From positions 18,912,455-18,976,454 of the forward strand of contig NC_058051.1 in NCBI RefSeq assembly GCF_020085105.1: DNA of 64,000 nucleotides. The letters are read 5' to 3'. A model generated the notes under the pieces. The model saw only the letters and a list, made by a program, of their open reading frames with translations, did no database searches and had not been told where the DNA came from. Source of the DNA: Siniperca chuatsi (taxonomy: Eukaryota; Chordata; Actinopteri; Centrarchiformes; Sinipercidae). How positions within the stretch are numbered: the first letter of the stretch is position 1; each line of letters starts with the position of its first letter. Shown here in pieces: positions 38,091-50,585 of this stretch. The position numbers and the translations under genes were made by a program.

Positions 38091-38215
38091 AGAAGTCCGG
38101 CTTTTGGCTTGTGTAATATTCTGATTGGCTGGTGAGTTTGGTGTGGGCGGGGAAAGGGGGGCGTGGCCGAGCGTATTGTGATCTCACAATCAGCTGTTTT
38201 GTACGTTCTACATTC
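38091..38215 (+). promoter_or_regulatory. tp53inp2: tp53inp2 promoter region
   Basis: An inverted CCAAT box (GATTGGCTGG, ATTGG at 38124-38128) is followed by a GC box GGGCGGGG (38145-38152) and a GGGGGCGTGGCC segment, just upstream of the candidate untranslated exon. A 7-bp inverted repeat ATTGTGA-tc-TCACAAT occurs at 38175-38190. This is the most promoter-like sequence upstream of tp53inp2 and its orientation fits. Confidence 0.55.
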
Positions 38216-38493
38216 TGATCCGAGGATCAGCTGGAGGCAGCAATAAACAGAAAAAAATCTGCAGGGGAAAAGATTGAGGAGAGGAGGAAAAAGCTGCAGA
38301 TATTATGATCTGAAAACATCAGTGTAACATTTTTACACGAAGCCCTTCTTCTGAGAAGAAAGCCTTTTATTTTTGTATAATGGTGTTTTAACTACCTCAC
38401 TTACAGTCTATCTAAAGCTATGCTTTAAGAATTGTTGTCGTTTCTACTGTGTGTGAGATCTCGTTTACAACTTGAATAATATTGCAGAGGCAG
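38216..38493 (+). other. tp53inp2: candidate untranslated first exon of tp53inp2
   Basis: Ends in a strong donor, GGCAG|GTAAGC, at 38493. Its next plausible acceptor is CTCTCTCCAG at 42860, giving a 4.4-kb first intron. The 5' end is uncertain. An untranslated first exon is usual for this gene family. Inferred; no transcript data. Confidence 0.5.
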
Positions 38494-41400
38494 GTAAGCT
38501 ATTCTTTACTTTGCTTTCAATCTGATACTTGGTGTGTTTTGAGTCAGGCTATGTGCTCTCAAGAGCTATCAAGCTACATTTGTCTCTGCCAGTGAAGCGG
38601 CTGCATTCTTCATTATGCTTATCTACAGAAAATATCCATCAGCCACCATGAAGTCATATAACATGTAGAATTACACAGCTTTGTCTGTCACTAACTCATT
38701 ACATGGGCTATCTTTAACTGCTGTGCGTTATAATTCGTTGTGCCCTATTATTAGGTCATGAATAGATTTTAAAGCAATAGCCTATAGCAACCTAAACCAA
38801 ACGGCTTAATTGGGTCGATTCGACGTCCTATATCCCGAAAAACGATACCAGCCTCCATACGTGTATATCCTACAGGATGCCAGCAGCCGCAGTTTTGTAA
38901 ATTTCACCAAATGCTGATGTGGAGTCAAGTCGATGGCGGATGTTGATGTTTTTTTCTGGGAGGCGGACCTTGTAGGCTAAGGTTTTCTGCAAATACAGTC
39001 ACTTGTCTGTGAAATAAGCGTTTCGTTGTGTTGTCAGTAGCCTATCCAGTCGATGTCTTTCGTGCAGTGTTGCTGAGCCACAACTGTCATTGCTTTGACC
39101 CTTCAGCTGTAGAGCTTATACGGATAATTCATGTTTAACCTGAATACCCTACAGAAAGTCTTCTCTCGGCTAGTCGACTGTTGACAATGTGAGGCCGAGG
39201 GCGATGCTTTATTTTTCTACATTCATTTAAGGGCATCTCTGTGTATTTGAAATGTAAACATTGTTGATGTGAGCTGCATTTTTTTTTCATAGGCTACTCC
39301 AGACGATGACCGTCGACAATAGCAACCATTCACATTATGGATTGTTTTCGGCATAGTGTTGCAAAATGCAGATAAGACATAACTACCCATATAGGTCTCA
39401 TATACACGGTCATAATATCTTACATTTTCGCTATGTTTGCTATTCAGACCTCTTTTTTTTCTCCAGTGAGCCAAATAGGCTCTAGGAGCCTCTCTATCAG
39501 CGTCAATGACGTATGCCAGACGTCACAGGCGTCTTGTTTTTATTTCGTTAGTCCCCTCCCATCGCACTCCACTCCTCCTACTTTTTAAAAAGACCAATGT
39601 CAAAGAAAGATCCATAATTGAAGGTCCTTTTTGATATTTTAGGATGTGCAGCTGTGTCTGTAAAATCATATTTGTAATGTGTATATTTGAATAAAAACAC
39701 AAAATAAGGCCTGTCAGTGCTCCTAATGACCAACATCTCTTTGCTGTAGTGTGTGCCATATCTTCATGTATTTTAGGTTTAGTCTTGTTAAGATATTAGA
39801 ATGCCCAGCTTTTTACTTGTCTACTACTAGTGTACTACTGTCCAAACTAGTTACATTTTAATTTATTAGTTTATCTGACAGGGATAATGCTCAATGATCA
39901 ACAGAAGAAAAAAAAGAACTGTAAACAAGCCAGAGTTCGCCTAGAGGGCTAATTTTCACCTGTTGTCCCTCGCCAGATGTTAAAAAGGCATCCTAAAAAT
40001 AAAATAAAACAACCTGTCTTATCAAACATAATACATATGCACAAGATAGTTTGTACACATCTACCAATAATTAATGCCACAGTACAGTTATTGTATGGTA
40101 GCTGCAATCCATACTAATAAGGACAAATAAGGAAAAAAGAGGACTGTTAAAAAGAAAAAAGAGGACAGAGGACTGACCAAGACAGAAGAGACAAAACAAG
40201 ATGGCCATATTTACATATTGTCATGCTAACATTTTCTTGACTCCAAGTTTTCAAACAAATCCTTTACATTGTCTCTGCTTTCTCTTATGTAATAGATTTG
40301 ACTTCAAAGGACATTTATCAGTGTTAATGGGTGGTAGTTGTTAGATAATGCTTCTACACAACATATGCCATGTATTCAGGACCTGTCTCCTCCAGGATGT
40401 AAGCCATATCAGTGCTGGTTATTTGTGCTCTATTGGCAGTACCAATTGCTATATTTACACCAGTCAGATAACCCTGAATTAGCTTGTACAGCCACCAAAC
40501 TGATAAAATTGTTTTATCAGGAAAGTGCTGCATGTAGTCCATGTTGAGTGTGTTTTTTGTGGATTTCTGCTGCACCATATGCAAAGCAACCCTCAGGCCT
40601 TGTCACCAAAATTTTGTTTATCTGGATTTAGTTGTCATGGTCTCATGACTTAAGTTTCTATTAGTCCAGGAATGCATCAGTCTCAGTGTTGAGGGTGGAC
40701 TGCAGCACCTCAGTCCAGACTCAGCTCATAGTATCTTTTTGGATTTCCTTTGCAAAATTCCAAAAATATAACAAACATTTTTTTTATCAAATCACTGGAT
40801 AGGATTTTTAACACATCATGACACACAAAATGAACGTATACAACCCAGAGTATTAAAAAATACAGCTGAGAGCTTCTATCCAGTAGGCTCATAATGATTA
40901 TTTTGGAAATAGGCTTCTACCATTTCATCTTTTTGCCCCATTTTTCTGCCCATTTTCTCCCACTGTTCATTTGTCTCTTACTTTCTCTTGTTATTTCCTG
41001 TCTCCTTGACAGTGACTATATTTGTTAAAATGATTATTATTCCATCTGACACCAGAAGAAATCTCAGGAGTGTGTACTGTATGGTTGCATTTAAGATGTC
41101 TTTTCCCTTTTTGTTCCTGGTGGCCATGGTGATTCTCCAAATAAGGACAGAAAGTGTCAGCTTCTCAACAAGCATCCATGCATATCTCCTTCCATGTCTC
41201 TTTTCTCCATATATCTCTGTCACGTGCACTTTGTTTCACCATTTGATCTGTGCTCTTTCATTATTATTAACCTCTGTCATTTGTTGATCTACTCACATAG
41301 TTGGTGAAATAGTTGAATACAGATCAGGCTGTGGGTCAAACAGATTGTGGACTGCAATAGGTAATGATCTGAAATTTAAACCTCTACAACTTTGAAACTA

Positions 41401-42860
41401 GTACACAAATAGGCCTAAACTAATATATGGAAAAAAGCATATGGGGAGAAATCAATTTAACCTAAACATCCCAGAGATATCTTTGTGTGTCAGCAAGTAT
41501 TGGCAGAGGTTTGCCCTTTATGATCTCTACAGCCATTCCTTCTTCTGCATTCACATAGTTTAAGTAAATAAAACTCAGCCTTTGAACATGTAGGGGTTTG
41601 TCTTGTAAGCGATGGCTATTCAAACATCTGTTCAACATTACATCATCATGTTCACATTTAGGTCAGGCACTTGTCATTTGCCTCAGTACCTTCTGTCCTA
41701 ATGTCTATGTCCTTCTTTACATTTTAATATTGTACATACTCACTTTGTATGACTTTGTGAGAGTCTGGCTCTTTGTATCACCTCCTTTCACCTCCTCCAC
41801 TTCTTCTCTGGCCTGTCCATCTGTCCTGAGACTGTGCTGATTGCTTATCTAAAGGTCATGGGGGGAGGGAAGTGCAGCCATTGTCCACCAGCTTCTTGCT
41901 TGCTGATTTAATTTATTTCTTCATAAAACACATTCTTATTTATTACCACCTACTCTAGCTCAGTCTTCTTTTGCCAATGTATTACACAGCGTCGGTCACC
42001 ATCATGTGAAAGTTTAAATGGATATACCATTTGATATACAGGCTATACTGTGTATTGGCACTGCCCTATTGAAATCTCATGACTCAAATCACCCGACTCT
42101 GCAGTTTTCCTCAGCTCTACAGAATGTTTTAGCATCTTTTAGGTCACTGTTTTGGTTTTCCAGCCCACAACTTTCTAGATGCAGCAGGCAGCTTTAAATC
42201 AACTCGTAGGTTAACACCCATAGCAACTTCATAAGGTGATAATATGTCAATTTTGTGTTTTTATAGCTTCTTGCACTGCCCCCAAGTGGCCAAACAATCA
42301 CTTAATGCAGGTTTTAAAAAATACCATTTCCATTTTTCCTGTGAAGATTTAAATTTTGGGATAGAAAGTGTTAACAGTGACAATATATAAATTGAAAAAA
42401 ATATTGTTCCCTCTATGCACAGCCTCAGAGCTATTATATTATTTTGATTAGAACTGGTAACTGGAAGCTGATCTTAAGATACCCGCTAATCTAATATGCA
42501 AGCTACCCAGCAATGTTAGTGTGAAAACTTAAAAATAAGCAGCTTCTGTTATTAATGGCACAGTGTTTGTGTCAACCTGTCATTACAATACATTTTAAAA
42601 TGCTTTGAGATTTGAGTCCAAAAAATATTTCCAACTTGTTGTAATGTGTCTTGAAATAACCCTAAGCTCTTACCACACACATTGCTCACTTATTGTGTTT
42701 ATCTATTGTACCTTGACTAAGCAGTAGCAAATGAACCCAATAAGTCACTTCTCTTTTTTTAGATGTCATTTTTAAGAAAATGTGTTGACAGTGAAGCACC
42801 TTATCTTCTTAAAACCACTAACCACCCTCTTCTTTCTCTCTCTCATTTTCTCTCTCCAGG
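38494..42860 (+). other. tp53inp2: probable intron 1 of tp53inp2
   Basis: No recognisable exon or named repeat was seen inside. The first 700 bases have more CpG than the rest and may carry promoter-proximal control elements. A frame of 99 codons at 40988-41287 is hydrophobic and AT-rich and is not supported. Confidence 0.4.
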
Positions 42861-43113
42861 CCTTTGCTCCAAACCAAGTGAAACCTTACATTTGCACTAC
42901 AGAAGCCTGTCCACTCCTGTTTGTCAAAACCGAGATCCAGCAAAGGGCTTCAAGTGAAAAAAAAGAGACTCAAAAAATCAGACAAAGAATTGCATAAAAT
43001 AGCAACAAGTGATACCTAAACACAAATAAGACATTAAAAAAGGCAGCTACAGCTTTTTCTTTGTGGACGACAAAAAGCACCCAAGTCATCAACACTTGAC
43101 GATACGAGCAGTC

Positions 43114-44932
43114 ATGTTTCAGCGTCTGAGCAACCTGTTGTTTGGGGAAGTAGAAGAGGTGGCAGCTGAGCTGAAGGGACCCAACCCCTGTGTGACGGAG
43201 GCCGACGAGGAGGGATGGATGCTTGTCAACCTGCCTGGTGAGTCTCAACAGAGAAAGTGCAGTGGTGGCTTGGATAGGTCAGTGTGGCATTTTAGAGCCA
43301 CACCAAACTGGGAAATAGTCAAATTGTGTTTGTGTTCAAAGATTAAGGTAGCTGAGAAATACTTCTGTTCTCTATTGCATGTCTATAATGCTGACTAACA
43401 TTTGAAGTGTAGAAGTAATTATGGGGATGATGGGGTGAGGTGAAGAATCAGTCGGGGGCGTGGCGCAACTACACTGATGCTCACCCATATGGCTGCCACA
43501 CCAAAGGTGTTGTCTGTCATATGATCGAAACACATAATTCTCTGTGAACATACATCTCCTTCCTCTTTGTTTATGATCTCAGTCATGACAAAGGCAATTA
43601 TTGAGTGTGTAAATTTGCTTTGGTGCCTGTTCAGAAGCCAACCAAACATCAAAAGCAACATAAAAGTACCTCTCAGCAGAGTCAAGACAAACATTATGTC
43701 ACTGACATAATCAAAACCTTAGAGGGTCAACACAACTAATGATGTGACTCTTTTATGTTTCCTTACCTTTTCTTCCCCTCCTCCAATTTTTTTAAACACC
43801 CTTACATTCCCCACACTGGTATGTGTGCGCGTGTGTATGTGATCCCTTAAAAATTGCCCCCTTCATCCCGCATGGCTTTTTGAAAATCTACCCCATTTGC
43901 ATCATTTTTGCAACCTCCCACATTAAACATCTGTCTTTATTGGCCGTCTCATCCCCGATCTCATCACTGCCATGTGCTCAGAAGAATCTGACTGCATGAT
44001 GCAGGCGGAGGATGAGACGGGTGCCCCACTGATTGCACAGTCATTTCCAGACAGTAACCAGTCAAATCATCAAGACACACATACAAGGACTGAACGCCCG
44101 GCCCTCGTTCCCCACGCGCCTCACAAGCGCCGTAGGACACATAAAGGTCGGGCACGAGGTGCTGTAGCATCATCAGACCCCCTGTCTTGTCCAAGCGCTA
44201 GCCCGTCAGACTTGGGTGCCACTACACCTGTACCCCTGCCAAGACGGGCCAGACTGTCCACGCCTTCCTCCACCCCGTCAGTGTCCCCTGGCTCTGGAAG
44301 TGAGTGTGGGGGCAGTGGGGGTAGCAGTAGGTCAGGCCCAGAGAGAGGCTGCATGGATGAGAGCTGGTTTGTCACCCCTCCCCCCTGTTTCACTGCAGAG
44401 GGAGCCACCGCGGAGGCCAGCCCGATGGAGGACCTGCTCATCGAGCACCCCAGCATGTCTGTGTACATCTCCTCAAACAACTTGTCAATGGTCTCCAACA
44501 GCAACCTATCTGTGGTGGGAGAGGAAAGCACTGTCAGCCTGGCGAGCAGCGTGAAGTGAGAAATAGCACTCTTTATGCAAGCTGCACTTGACCTTCACCT
44601 GCTTTTTCAGCATCAGCACGACAACAATCACACCTTTTCTCACATTTGTTCTCTCCCCTTGCAGCAGAGTGGCTGAATCAGCTGCTGCCCCCGCCACCTG
44701 CAGCACTATGCCCACCAGGGTGACCCGTGGAGCAGTTGCCCAGGCTGGCGCTTTGGCCAAGGTCACCCAAGTGGCCAGGGTCCAGCGTAGCAAAACCCGC
44801 ATCGAGCGGCGCCATCTGGGCCGCAACCGCATCCAACGGCAAAATCGCACCAGGGAGCAGGTCCCCCGCCACGCAGCCCACGCCAGAAACACCTTCCTTC
44901 ACCAGCCCAGCAAGCGTAACATCTGCCACTAA
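43114..44932 (+). CDS. tp53inp2: tumor protein p53 inducible nuclear protein 2 (321 aa)
   Basis: Family members shuttle between nucleus and autophagosomes, bind LC3/GABARAP proteins and act as nuclear-receptor cofactors. Coding exons are 43114-43237, 43982-44555 and 44665-44932; phases 1 and 2 close and the total is 966 nt. The ATG at 43114 gives MFQRLSNLLFGEV, the family N-terminus, and no ATG lies upstream in frame within the exon. The LC3-interacting motif is EEGWMLV (W35 to V38). The second family block, MDESWFVTPPPCFTAEG then SPMEDLLIEHPSMSVY, starts at residue 166. The basic C-terminus contains IQRQNRTRE. Residues about 60-165 are a low-complexity linker with an HKRRRTHKGRARG basic patch, making the protein about 100 residues longer than human TP53INP2. 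The last acceptor is a tandem NAGNAG. tp53inp1 is the alternative, but the ggt7-ncoa6 neighbourhood favours tp53inp2. Confidence 0.9.
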
Positions 44933-46900
44933 ACTCATCAACAACCACGGGGCATCGTTTACTTTGAGGGCATTAGTAGTGCAGTCAGCTCCAAGACACA
45001 CACCATTAAATGTATTCAACCACTGCATATTTGCTTTAATTTCTGCACATTATATCATATTACACTCAGATACCAGTAGACCAGTAGCCTTTTTGTTTTG
45101 GTTTAGTCGCAAACTGACCTGGTAGTTTTATACCCCATTCTGCTGTTATCAACCAAGCTCTCTGAGTAGATCTGTGTAGACATTTATTATATTTATTGTC
45201 CACTGCAGTATCCAAACAACTAAAAAATCTTTAAAAGACTTGAACATAAGTAAAAGACTTAATGTCTGAAATGACAATAATGTCTGAAAAACAACAAAAA
45301 GTTTAGCTCTAATTTTTTCTCCTATCTTAGTAAAAGATTATCTTTTCTTTCAGTCTTCCTTAAGGCATGTTTTTTTTTATTAATTAAACCATTAAATCCC
45401 TAAAATACCCTTTGTTAAATTTGGAGATAATGATTTGAAACTTAAATAACCAAGTGTACTTTAAGACCTTTCTGGTGGAAACAATGCAAGACAAAGACAA
45501 GTTAAGCTTTGGTATCTTTGCAGAGAAAGCAACTCATTATTTCTTCGAAGCTTTACATTACAGCTAATTTTTTTTCTTTTTTCAGAAAATGTGGAAGGAT
45601 ATATATACCGTGTGTGACAAGTGAAAGAGGAAAATCACTAGACATTTGTTTCTCTCCAGTTTGGTCTGTCAACATGCAAAGTAAAAGACAAGGGCAAGGA
45701 AACATGGAGCAATCCGTTTCATCAACAAATGTTGAGATATTTCTCTCCTCTCACTTTGCGAAGGATGAGAGAAAGTAGAAGAAGGTGAGAGTATGGGCAA
45801 AACAGACTAAAGAGTAAAAGATAGTATAGAACTAGATAGTATTAAAAGGAATATGGTTAACATGAAATGGTCATAGGAAAGTGTTATGTAACCCTCTGAG
45901 CAGCCTGTGAGCAAATTTCATAAGAGCATTTGTTTTGCATATTTCATCTGTGTTGCTCTGGATAATGAATAAGGCACCTTCTTTTTGTGAACATGAAGAT
46001 TGATGTTATGGGCACCCATAATAAATAGAAATCCTAATAAGGAGTATAAATGGAGTTGAGGTGAAAGGATACAGGGCTTGCCTTTGGGTTACAGGGTATG
46101 GCAGGTTATAGCAAGTGCAGAGCGGTATTGATGGCAACTCTTTATTTTGTTTTGTTATATTGTTTTCTGCTCATTTTGTCTCTTAAATCATAACATTATT
46201 TTACAGTGTCTCTCTCTCTGCATGGTTCCACCAATGAAAGAAATGAAAGCTTGTCCCTGTCAGACAAAGAGAAAGTACACATTTGGCTTTTAAAGCCAAC
46301 AAATTAAAAAAAATTACTCCCTGAGAATCATATACAGCATAATGATCATTAAATGTGTGGTCTGTGAACTAAAGTAATGTGCCCAGCACACATCATCCAT
46401 TTCCATCCACAGTGTGTGCTGTGATCTTATGTTATCCATGTGAACACCAAAAAGAAAGTACAATCTATTTTCACATCAGTCCCTTTCATTGAAAGTCAGC
46501 GACTGCCCAGGAGGTAACTGAGAAAAGTGAAGAAACAACTCCTTAAAGCTTAACAACACCCATCTTCCACCTACAACACATTCAAAACTATCATCTTGCT
46601 TATGGACGTGCAACCCATTGCTCCATTACCGTCTGCCCCTATCTCGTTAGCACATCCAGCACTAACAGCGTCCACTTAAAGATCTAGCATACTGATATGT
46701 ATTCAACAACAATAGTAAACAATGGTGCTGAAGTGTATACTAATGTTTGTAAATTATTTGAGACATGGATGTAAGTTTGCACTGTCATACATTTTGTGAG
46801 TCAAAGTTTTAGCGGTGTGCTGTGTGCTTGTTTTTCTTTTGTGATATATTTTTTTCTTTTCTTTTTGTTTTGATTAAATTGTGTGTGAGAAGGTGTACTG
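44933..46900 (+). other. tp53inp2: probable tp53inp2 3' UTR
   Basis: No other gene begins here. An AATAAA at about 46020 and an ATTAAA at 46873-46878 followed by GTGTGTGAGAAGGTGT are possible poly(A) sites, so the UTR could be 1.1 or 1.9 kb. Confidence 0.35.
46873..46878 (+). terminator. tp53inp2: candidate poly(A) signal of tp53inp2
   Basis: ATTAAA followed within 5 bases by a GT-rich stretch, the usual arrangement around a cleavage site. Confidence 0.35.
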
Positions 46901-47599
46901 ACATGTTAAATGCTAGAAACTCTTTAAAAAAGACATGAATAATGGTCATTTATTTGTCTTGTAAATATTACAAAACAATTTACAACGCTCTGTTAGATGT
47001 CAAAGCCTCTCAGGACTTGAGTCCACAACGTTGTGTCCAATGGTACTAATGAGAATCCTCTCTCTGCCTCACCTCTGTGCTCATTATCAAATCAAGAGGG
47101 AATTTCAGTGGCCAAAAGTGGTGTCTTTGCCCCAACTTCAGTCTCATCTCTTTGAGATGCACCTTAAAAACAGCACTAGACTCATAGTTGATGTGCCAAA
47201 GGCAAACACTGCCCTCCAGAGGGTCCATTTAGCACAGCACTAGCTGTATGGATGCTGGTGAGGATACAGTATTGACATGGTTTTAATACAATCTGTACTG
47301 GTTTGTTCAAAGGATAGATTAAGAGTCTGAGGATTAATTTCAGATTGTTTGGAAAATGGAAATGGCTTGTCTCATTTAGATCATATAGATAGATGATTCA
47401 CATACAACAACATTTTTAATTTCTGCCAATAATCCTATATATTACTTTGTTGTATTCAAAATCTGTTAATATTTGTTAATTTATAATAGAATTATGAATA
47501 TGATCTTTTTTTCTGTTTAAAGATGACTATTATCATTATGTGTCCTGTTGATTTCTCTGAATAGTGCAGGAGATGTATCTGAGGTGATGAGTCTAACAT

Positions 47600-47634
<35 letters not shown>

Positions 47635-48586
47635 GTGATCTCTGATTAGACTTACACACTCCCCAGGGGCTTACTATTCTAACTGATTGTGTCTCTGAGG
47701 TTGAATTTTGTTCACCTGTTCTAAAATAGTACATACAGAATGAAAACAGGGTAATAATAAGAGTTCACAGGTGGACATGTGTGTGTGCATGCAAAATGTA
47801 AAGATCACCACAGATACCCCTCTGCTTCTGCAAACCTGTCCTGTTTTCCTAATTTTTATTTCTTCCTTTATCACCAGTGTCATCTAAAAAGGAAATGTGT
47901 TCCCAATATGTTGTGTGTGTTTATTGAAAGGTGTGGTTTAAGAGTGAAAGTCATCCGACTATGGGGAGAGGGCGTGGTCACCAGGTGTGTTGAGCCTATA
48001 TGCTGTGGACAGGGAAAGGATGAGGCAGGAGACAGATAGTATATATATTTAAAATTTTTAATTAAATGTATCATAAAACTACAATAGAATATGCTTGTAT
48101 TTTCCCATATAGTTATTAGAACAGTTGTTCACCAATAGGCTGTTTTAAATGAGAGGCGTTGAATGTCTGGGGAGTTTTATGTTTTATGTTGTGCCCTGAA
48201 ATGAAGGCAGCTTAAAAACACTTGGGGTTTCGCCCATGTTACATCTCAATTAGTACACCCCTCCCCCCATAAAAATGGAATATATAGACATATACAATTT
48301 GGTGTATCTGATATCTACAGTATGGTGATTGTGCCTTTCACTATTTCTGCATGGTTTTTGTGATGTACTGATTTTTCCATCCCAAAAGTGGATGGTCGTC
48401 CACTGACAGGCAAGACCTATGCAAAAATCAACGGATGGGTTTTTCCAGCATCCACTCAGAAAACACAGGTACCCGCCAAAAAAACAACAATAAATACTCA
48501 GGTTAACACCTGAATCTTGTGTCATTATTTTCATGTGGGAGAGCAGGAGGGAAGGGGATTAGAGCAAAGAACGTGTGATCTATTGT
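46901..48586. other. intergenic DNA between tp53inp2 and ggt7
   Basis: Holds a (CA)n tract at 47600-47632. No coding exon or named repeat recognised; frames are short. Confidence 0.45.
47600..47632. repeat. (CA)n microsatellite
   Basis: CA run of about 16 units. Confidence 0.95.
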
Positions 48587-49051
48587 CAGTGGTAGAAGAA
48601 GTGTTCAGATCCTTTAATGAAGTGAAATTAGCAGCACCACAGTGTACCGTAAAAACACTCTATTACAAGTAGTCTTGTATTCCAAATTGTATTAGCAGTA
48701 AGTAAAAGTAAGGAAGTATTATCAGCTAAATGTATCATAGGTTTAAATACCCATTGTGCAGCAGAATGGCCCCTGTCAGTGTTACATTAATATATGTTAT
48801 ATTATTTGATAATTATTACTGATGGATTAACATCTAAGCAGCATTTTAACGTTGTAGCTGGTCAAGAGGGAGCAAATTTTAAATAGTTTACATACATTTG
48901 GGTAGTTAAATCTTTAACAATGCATCATATTTTATAAACTAGTCAGAGTAACTAGTAACTATAGCTGTCAAATAAACATAGTGGAGTAAAAAGAACAATA
49001 TTGGGTAAGGTAAAATATACAGTAAGATGGAGTGAAGTAGAACAACCACTG
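48587..49051. mobile_element. hAT-like short repeat, most complete copy
   Basis: Starts CAGTGGTAGAAGAAGTGTTC and ends AACAACCACTG, so both inverted ends are present over 465 bp. The interior has CTCTATTACAAGTAG, AGTAAAAGTAAGGAAG, GTAGCTGGTCAAGAGG and TAACTATAGCTGTCAAATAAACATAGTGGAG. It is the best reference copy for the other fragments in this window. Confidence 0.7.
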
Positions 49052-49680
49052 TCCACCTTGCAGATTACCGCACACTGTATGAGGAAGTTTACAGTATGCA
49101 AAAAAGGGAGGAGGTGAAAAGATGGGTGTGGTAATGGAGTGTAAATATAGTGTTTGCACAAATTAATAGGTGGCTGAACAAGAAAAGAATGAGGCTTTAT
49201 GGGAGGCACAGAGGCTTTGTAATTCGAGCAGGTATTCTGCTGACCTGTTACAACCTGTCTATCCTGCTTCACCAGTCATAAAATACTCACCAGAGAGAGA
49301 GACTTGGTGGGCCTGCTTTTTCCATTTGGCCACTGTCATAATGGAAGCACCTGGCTTGAAGCACCTATGCTGGAAAGGGGATTTGGTCATCAACTGTGGA
49401 GATGAGATTTAGTGGCTCTTTATGGCCCCAACGCCATCTCCTATGAAGTAAGTCTGTTATTGGTACCTAGGCGACAACGCAGCCATCGGCCATATTTCCT
49501 TTTTAAATCTGTGAAGTTTAAGAATATTTACTCGTAAATTATACATTAAAATTATTTCAGGTTGCTCTTGGTCTTCAGGTCACAGTCAAAGGCGTGTTCA
49601 AAAATATGAGCTTAAATTCCAGGCTAGCTATTTCTCTGACAAGTCCTACCGGTTGTCCCGAGTTGTATTATGAAGCTAAC
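49052..49680. other. intergenic DNA upstream of ggt7
   Basis: No gene seen. An 80-codon frame at 49170-49412 has no recognisable domain and poor context. Confidence 0.4.
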
Positions 49681-49689
49681 TTCCCTGCA

Positions 49690-49817
49690 GTGCGGTTCAG
49701 GAGCTCTTGTAGTCTTGGTGACGGAGAGCTACGCTCACCTCACCTGCCGTGTTGAATAATCCAAAATAACACCTACAAGGATGATTTTTATATGACTACA
49801 CGTATTTTCCGACAACG
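49690..49817 (+). other. ggt7: candidate untranslated first exon of ggt7
   Basis: Ends in a near-ideal donor ACG|GTAAGT at 49817 in a CpG-richer stretch. The following acceptors TTTTGCAG (50213) and GACTGCAG (50570) could both join it to the coding exon. The start is approximate. Confidence 0.45.
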
Positions 49818-50585
49818 GTAAGTTTGAGACAGCCACGCTTTGAGCTCTTTGTAGCCGCACGTTTGTACAGAATTAACAGAAAGATGTGTTAGCTAGCTTG
49901 TGACAGCTCGGTGAATAAACACAGCACACGCAGGACAGCACTTCGGGGGTTGGCGCTGTGTTTGTGTTTTAAACGGTAATAATGCTGTTTTAAAATATAA
50001 TCGGATGTCAGTTTAGTTTACCGCTTTTCTGCGCCATAGGCAGACGGAAGCAAACATATTGTTGCATAGGCTATGTTTATGTTGTTTAACTAGGGTAATG
50101 ACTATGAAAGGTAATTACGAGAAGGATACAACCTCAAACGATAGACATAGGCTTCTCGAAGGAAATTCCATGTCGAAAACTAGTTGACCTGCATGCTTTG
50201 TTATCTTTTGCAGGTGGCACCCTGCATGACTGGAAAAATGCATCATCATCGGAGCTACACACCCGTGCCTTGGCCTATCAAAGATATTCCTAAGAAGTAG
50301 TCCAAACTGCCGTTATCTTGTAACAAGGGTGTCATACAAGAAATCCCTGTATGAGAATTATGATATAACGGGATATTAAAGATCCCATCAAGTAGATGTA
50401 AATCTTAAGCACTACAGCAACACTAGAGGTCCATTAAAAGAAAGAAATAATAGTGTGTTTTTTTTTATCTGGATGACAGTAGCAGGTGACATATGTGACT
50501 GGAAATATGGATATCCTGGCCTAACTCCGTCACAACCTAAAGATAAAGATAGGTTAACTGTTTGACTGCAGGATCAACAGTAGCC

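Noticed and set aside
40988-41287. 99-codon hydrophobic frame in tp53inp2 intron 1
   Set aside because: AT-rich composition gives many Phe/Leu/Ile codons by chance; no similarity recognised.
43063-43113. Upstream extension of the tp53inp2 reading frame
   Set aside because: The extension starts with GTG, not ATG, and the family N-terminus is MFQRL, so the start at 43114 is preferred.
43964-44531. Open frames on the minus strand over tp53inp2 exon 3
   Set aside because: Shadows of a GC-rich coding exon; the sense frame matches a known family and splices correctly.
49170-49412. 80-codon frame between tp53inp2 and ggt7
   Set aside because: No domain, overlaps no splice-consistent exon and lies next to a repeat.
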